From Candidatus Omnitrophota bacterium (GTDB lineage Bacteria > Omnitrophota > Gorgyraeia > Duberdicusellales > 4484-171), in NCBI GenBank assembly GCA_014728785.1, contig WJKZ01000039.1:1-9995 (forward strand): a stretch of 9,995 nucleotides of DNA, in the 5' to 3' direction. Numbering within the stretch: the stretch's first letter is position 1; every line of letters begins with the position of its first letter. The notes beneath the pieces are model-generated. The model had not been told where the DNA came from, searched no databases, and saw only the letters and a list, made by a program, of their open reading frames with translations. This document shows positions 6,312 through 9,995 of this stretch, piece after piece. Made by a program: the position numbers and the translations under genes.

Positions 6312-9047
6312 TTACAACCTAAACATCATTGTTACAATAGCCCCGCCTTCTTCCTCCTTATTCCTTATATCTATAAATCCCTTATGAATCTCTATTATAT
6401 TCTTTACTATAGAGAGCCCTAATCCCGTACCTTTACCTTTAGGCTTGGTGGTAAAAAAGGGTTCGTATATCTTTCTTATTATTTTCTGAGGTATCCCGGG
6501 ACCTGTGTCTTCTATTTCCACAACAACTACTTCTTGCTGGGAAAAAGTAAAAAATTCCTTATCGGCATATTTAGCAATATCGTCTCCGGACAATTTTTTG
6601 ACATATGTCTTGACCCTTAATTCTCCTTTGCCCGAAATAGCCTGGATAGCATTCCAAAAAAGGTTAACAAATACCTGCTCTAACCTGTTTTTGTCTATAT
6701 CTATATAAGGAATATCGGAGTCTAAATCCTTAATGACTTTTATTCTGCTTTTGTCCAGCTGGTAATTCATGAGAAACAGTGACCTCTCTATCACAGCATT
6801 AAGGTCTTCTTTCTCGATGTTCATCTTAGACAAACTGGACAGATCCAGAAGGCCTCTGATGATATCATCCGCTCTCTCAACAGAATCCTTCAGATAATTT
6901 ATGGTCAGGGCTATGTTTTTATCATCGCTTTTTATTCTCTTTTCAAGATACTCAATCCCCTGTATCATTATAGCCAAAGGATTTTTAACCTCATGGGCAA
7001 CGCCGCTGGCCAACCTCCCTATTATTTCCATCTTGCCGGCATGGATAAGCTGAGCCTGGGTTTCTTTTAACTTATTGTAAGCCGCTCTTAACTCTTCTTC
7101 GGCTTTTTTCCGCTCAGTTATATCAGCGACAATTAAAGAAATAAGCAGGGGTTTGCCTTTTTCGTTATAAATAACCGCAGCAGTGGTAAAAACCGGGAAG
7201 ACGGAACCGTCTTTTCGCTTATTATATAATTCCGCGCTGCTAAAGCTTTCACTGCTTTCCAGTATTTTTCTGAGAATTCCTACCCGGCGATGCTCTCCTC
7301 CGGGATAAAGCAAAGAAATATTTTCACTTAACAATTCTTTCTTTTCATATTTATGCATAGCTGCAAATGCTTCGTTTACGTATGTAAATTTTCCTTCTGT
7401 ATCAATTATGGCCGTACCGTAATTAGCCTTATCCGCAATAGCTTTAAACTTAATTATTTCTTCATCGGCAATCTTTTTCTCTATTGTCTTTCTTAATCTC
7501 TCAGCTACAGCATTAATTAAATACCTTTCCTCACGCGAGAAAGGCCCTTCAAATAGGTCGGGTCTCTTCTCCAGATAATAAACCTCAATCAAGCCTTTTT
7601 TCTTTTCTCCTATAATAATATCGCAGGTTTGCCTCCAGGGGGTAACTTCAAAATTATTGGAACGCCATTCTTTATCTTCATAAACTATTCTGGAACAGGC
7701 AACTTCCGGATATTCCCAGGCAGGAGGGATAAGCCCGACCACACCCTGGAATAATACGTCTAAAGAAACACGGGGGTTTTCCAAAAGTTTGGAAAGTCCG
7801 TAGAAACAATCCAGTTTTTTCAGCCTTTCCCGGAAATCTTTTACTATATTCCTCAAGACCTCTCCTTCCTGTTCGCGCTTTGTGATATCCCGGACAACAC
7901 CCTGGACTTCAAAAACTTCCCCTTCCCTGATTACCGGAATAAAATGCACTTCTACAAAAAGAGTGTTGTTTTGCTTGCTCAACGCCTCAGTAAAAACAAC
8001 GGGAGGCTGTTTCCCGGACAAAGTATTCCGGAAAGACTGATTAAGACCGGTGGAGTCGGAACTTATAAGGAAAAGGCTGAGTTTATTTCCTACGATTTCC
8101 TCGGGCTCGTAGCCTAAAATATCTTTTATCGCCCGGGAAATAAATTTGATTTTACCCTCTTTGTCTGTTATGAAAATTATATCCTGGCCCCTCTGAACAA
8201 TATCTTTAAAATAATTCTCGTCTTTAAGAATCTGCTCTTTTTGCTTTCTGTATTCAGTTATATCGCAAGCTATATTGAAAATAGTAGATATCTTGCTCCT
8301 TCTTTCTTTAACCGGTATGGAGATAACTTCCCAATAGCTTTCTTTACCTCTGTTCTTTACAGGAAACCTTGATATTACCCCCCTGTAATAGATACCTGTC
8401 TCTTTTGCTTTTAAGGCCGGGCACTCCGGACAAGGGGTTTCTCTGCCCATAAAAACCTGATAGCACAATCTTCCCAGTAAATCAGATTCAACTTTTCTGG
8501 CAGTTTTATTAGCCCAGATTATCTTCAGACTTTCATCTAATTCTAGGATTAAATAAGGGGTTCTATCGAAAAAATATTCTTTTTTCCTAAGCTCAAATTC
8601 CAAAAAACTCTCTTTTTTGTTTAATTTTATAATTTCAGCATTCATGACCCGAAGGGAATCCTCTAAACTTTTAATCTTCTCCAAAAGGGAATCAAAGACG
8701 GAGGAAATCCGGCCTGCCTCGTCTTTGTCCGGGATTTTATCTAAATTATCTCTCCTGCCTTCGGCTATGGCTTTTGATTTACGGAACAACCGGCTAAAAG
8801 AGCTGATAGAAAAACGGGCAAGTAAGGCCCCCGTAAGCCAGGAAAAAACAGGTATAAAAATTACCAAAGATATAAAAATCAGCCTGAGCTCGGCAAAGGT
8901 TACAAGTCCGGTAGAGCGTATCTCCTTGCTTCCTGTAAACCATTCTGTCTCCAGGCCGGAAAAATAAAAAAAAGATAAACTTACAATGAAGGAAATCAAA
9001 ATCCCGGTAAGAAAAAAAGAAATTTTTATTTTGTCTAAAATTTTCAT
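6312..9047 (-). CDS. Membrane-bound hybrid-input sensor histidine kinase (HAMP, three PAS, GAF-like)
   Basis: Autophosphorylating sensor of a two-component system, 911 residues. Order: transmembrane helix about 9-30, a short extracytoplasmic loop of about 25 residues, second helix about 55-77, HAMP-like linker about 78-130, PAS1 about 155-270, PAS2 about 278-392, a GAF-like domain about 405-530 (IPPAWEYPE near 440), PAS3 about 535-648, HisKA with phosphoacceptor His685 in GVAHEVKNPL, then HATPase_c with N-box Asn799, DTGPGIP (847-853), YEPFFTTK (861-868) and GKGTGLGLSI (871-880). PAS1 carries a Cys195...CPEC (Cys206, Cys209) motif that could bind a metal or sense redox state. The tiny outer loop suggests sensing in the cytoplasm or membrane. 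The signal is unknown. The ATG at 9047 lies in an inverted repeat and has no Shine-Dalgarno sequence. Confidence 0.93.
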   Translation of the reverse strand: MKILDKIKISFFLTGILISFIVSLSFFYFSGLETEWFTGSKEIRSTGLVTFAELRLIFISLVIFIPVFSWLTGALLARFSISSFSRLFRKSKAIAEGRRDNLDKIPDKDEAGRISSVFDSLLEKIKSLEDSLRVMNAEIIKLNKKESFLEFELRKKEYFFDRTPYLILELDESLKIIWANKTARKVESDLLGRLCYQVFMGRETPCPECPALKAKETGIYYRGVISRFPVKNRGKESYWEVISIPVKERRSKISTIFNIACDITEYRKQKEQILKDENYFKDIVQRGQDIIFITDKEGKIKFISRAIKDILGYEPEEIVGNKLSLFLISSDSTGLNQSFRNTLSGKQPPVVFTEALSKQNNTLFVEVHFIPVIREGEVFEVQGVVRDITKREQEGEVLRNIVKDFRERLKKLDCFYGLSKLLENPRVSLDVLFQGVVGLIPPAWEYPEVACSRIVYEDKEWRSNNFEVTPWRQTCDIIIGEKKKGLIEVYYLEKRPDLFEGPFSREERYLINAVAERLRKTIEKKIADEEIIKFKAIADKANYGTAIIDTEGKFTYVNEAFAAMHKYEKKELLSENISLLYPGGEHRRVGILRKILESSESFSSAELYNKRKDGSVFPVFTTAAVIYNEKGKPLLISLIVADITERKKAEEELRAAYNKLKETQAQLIHAGKMEIIGRLASGVAHEVKNPLAIMIQGIEYLEKRIKSDDKNIALTINYLKDSVERADDIIRGLLDLSSLSKMNIEKEDLNAVIERSLFLMNYQLDKSRIKVIKDLDSDIPYIDIDKNRLEQVFVNLFWNAIQAISGKGELRVKTYVKKLSGDDIAKYADKEFFTFSQQEVVVVEIEDTGPGIPQKIIRKIYEPFFTTKPKGKGTGLGLSIVKNIIEIHKGFIDIRNKEEEGGAIVTMMFRL

Positions 9048-9065
9048 ATACAGTCTGTATGAAAA
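9041..9065 (-). promoter_or_regulatory. Inverted repeat overlapping the sensor-kinase start codon
   Basis: TTTTCATATACAG (9041-9053) and CTGTATGAAAA (9055-9065) form an inverted repeat about one central base, interrupted by a two-base TA insertion in one arm. The kinase ATG (9047-9045) lies inside it. As DNA it could be an operator for a dimeric regulator. As RNA it could fold into a hairpin with a three-base loop that holds the start codon. No factor is identified. Confidence 0.4.
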
Positions 9066-9118
9066 AATTATTTTGTGAATATGGGAGCAGAGCGAAACGG
9101 AAGATATTATGCTGTCCG

Positions 9119-9148
9119 AAAATCTGAACTTGATTTTATCCTGTTCAG
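9119..9148 (-). terminator. Possible weak intrinsic terminator after the methyltransferase gene
   Basis: Directly after the TAG stop (9151-9149), the minus strand reads CTGAAC (9148-9143), a 13-base centre, GTTCAG (9129-9124), then ATTTT. The centre can add a GAT/ATC inner stem with a three-base loop across a symmetric AG/AA internal loop. The stem is short and the U-run has only four bases, so termination may be partial. Its position at the end of a gene and before an unrelated one supports the reading. Confidence 0.45.
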
Positions 9149-9995
9149 CTACTTCCCCTTTTCTTTGGAATAGATTTTTTTAATTATTTTCACGGCTTCT
9201 ATGCCATCATTAGCATAGCGGGCCCCAAGGGATGAAGCGAAAGACTTATTAACAACCGCTCCCCCCACCAGGAAGGTACAATTTACCCCTTGTTGAGAAG
9301 CTTTCTTTACCACTTCTTTCATATTAACCATAGTTGTTGTCATAAGAGCCGATAACCCTATTACAGGGTTCTTGTGCTTACGGGCCTCGTTTATAATCCT
9401 CTGGGCAGAAACATCCTTACCTAAATCAATAACACCAAAACCATGATTCTGCAAAATCAGGGAAACGATATTCTTCCCTATATCGTGTATATCCCCTTTG
9501 ACTGTCGCCAATATAACCACAATACGGGATTTTTTGTCTCTTCGCTTTTTTTTAATATGGGGTTTCAACTCTTCAAAAGCTCTCTTGGCTGTCTCAGCTG
9601 AAGAAATAAGCTGAGGCAAGAAATATTCTTTATTTTCAAATCTTTTTCCGACTTCATTTATGGCCGGAATTATAACCTCATCAATAAGATTGTAGGGACT
9701 AATGCCGGACCTGAGAGCTTTTTTTATCTCTTCTTCTATTTCTTCCTTGCGGCCTTCCAGTACAGCAACATATATTTTCTTTTGCTCGGGAGTAAAATGT
9801 TTAATTTTACCGGGAAGCTCATAAGTCATAGGATAAGAACTTTTATCGCTATGTCTGAATTTTTTTGCATCCTTGTAGGGATTTTTTAAGAGGGCAACCG
9901 CATTGGCCATATCCATAACCGTATCGGAGGTAGGATTGGCAATAACCATTTTTAATCCGTTATATTCAGCCAGCACTAAACAGGCGGCATTCAGC
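9149..9995 (-). CDS. metH: MetH-type corrinoid methyltransferase, 3' part only
   Basis: C-terminal part of a methyltetrahydrofolate-dependent corrinoid methyltransferase, probably methionine synthase. The frame is open to the window edge: six codons (LNAACL) precede the GTG at 9976, which I therefore do not take as the start. First comes the end of the pterin-binding barrel (GLKMVIANPT), then the cobalamin cap domain (ALRSGISPYNLIDEVIIPAINEVG...FLPQLISSAETAKRAF), then the B12-binding domain with GDIHDIGKNIV (cobalt-ligand His codon 9487-9485), GLSALMTTTM and FLVGGA. The protein ends at 9149 right after this domain, so the C-terminal AdoMet reactivation domain of E. coli-type MetH is missing, as in shorter bacterial forms. 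A related corrinoid methyltransferase with another acceptor is possible, since the acceptor domain lies outside the window. Confidence 0.9.
   Translation of the reverse strand, partial: LNAACLVLAEYNGLKMVIANPTSDTVMDMANAVALLKNPYKDAKKFRHSDKSSYPMTYELPGKIKHFTPEQKKIYVAVLEGRKEEIEEEIKKALRSGISPYNLIDEVIIPAINEVGKRFENKEYFLPQLISSAETAKRAFEELKPHIKKKRRDKKSRIVVILATVKGDIHDIGKNIVSLILQNHGFGVIDLGKDVSAQRIINEARKHKNPVIGLSALMTTTMVNMKEVVKKASQQGVNCTFLVGGAVVNKSFASSLGARYANDGIEAVKIIKKIYSKEKGK

Noticed and set aside
6505..8967. Plus-strand frames opposite the sensor kinase (6505-6708 and 8617-8967)
   Set aside because: Both lie within the intact kinase gene on the opposite strand and show no independent coding signal.
9104..9109. 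TAATAT as a -10 box for the sensor kinase
   Set aside because: No acceptable -35 box lies at 16-18 bases, so a promoter cannot be supported.
9974..9976. GTG at 9976 as start of the methyltransferase
   Set aside because: The frame continues upstream to the edge with family-like residues, and the protein would begin in the middle of the pterin-binding domain.

Overview
All supported genes in this 10 kb window lie on the minus strand, so transcription runs from high to low coordinates. The DNA is moderately AT-rich. It looks chromosomal and bacterial: housekeeping genes in a known order (rplU, obg, proB, proA), a large membrane sensor kinase, an exported repeat protein, and corrinoid and radical-SAM enzymes that point to an anaerobic or strictly metabolic lifestyle. 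No gene pins down a phylum. A deep-branching uncultured Gram-negative anaerobe is my inference only. I see no CRISPR array, insertion sequence, tRNA, rRNA, phage gene or attachment site.

In transcription order, the right edge (9995-9149) holds the 3' part of a MetH-type corrinoid methyltransferase, ending in a weak terminator-like hairpin. Next comes a two-component pair: a 911-residue PAS/GAF sensor kinase (9047-6312) and a single-domain response regulator (6288-5902). After a gap of about 160 bp with several possible RNA pairings come an exported protein of Asp/Gly-rich calcium-loop-like repeats (5744-5274), a divergent PduO-type cobalamin adenosyltransferase (5240-4719) and the AmmeMemoRadiSam radical SAM enzyme AmrS (4694-3690). 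These last three are closely spaced and could be one operon.

A good sigma-70-type promoter then drives rplU-obg-proB-proA (3610 to the left edge). ProB and ProA carry out the first two steps of proline synthesis from glutamate; ProA is cut by the left edge about ten residues before its expected end. This block matches the widespread rplU-rpmA-obg-proB-proA order, except that rpmA (ribosomal protein L27) is absent: rplU and obg overlap by four bases.

I do not see a clear new multi-gene system. The points most worth a second look are the missing rpmA, the Obg protein with an altered G3 motif, the promoter that would make rplU nearly leaderless, the sensor-kinase start codon buried in an inverted repeat, and the pairing of a divergent adenosyltransferase with an AmrS that has no Memo or AMMECR1 partner in view.
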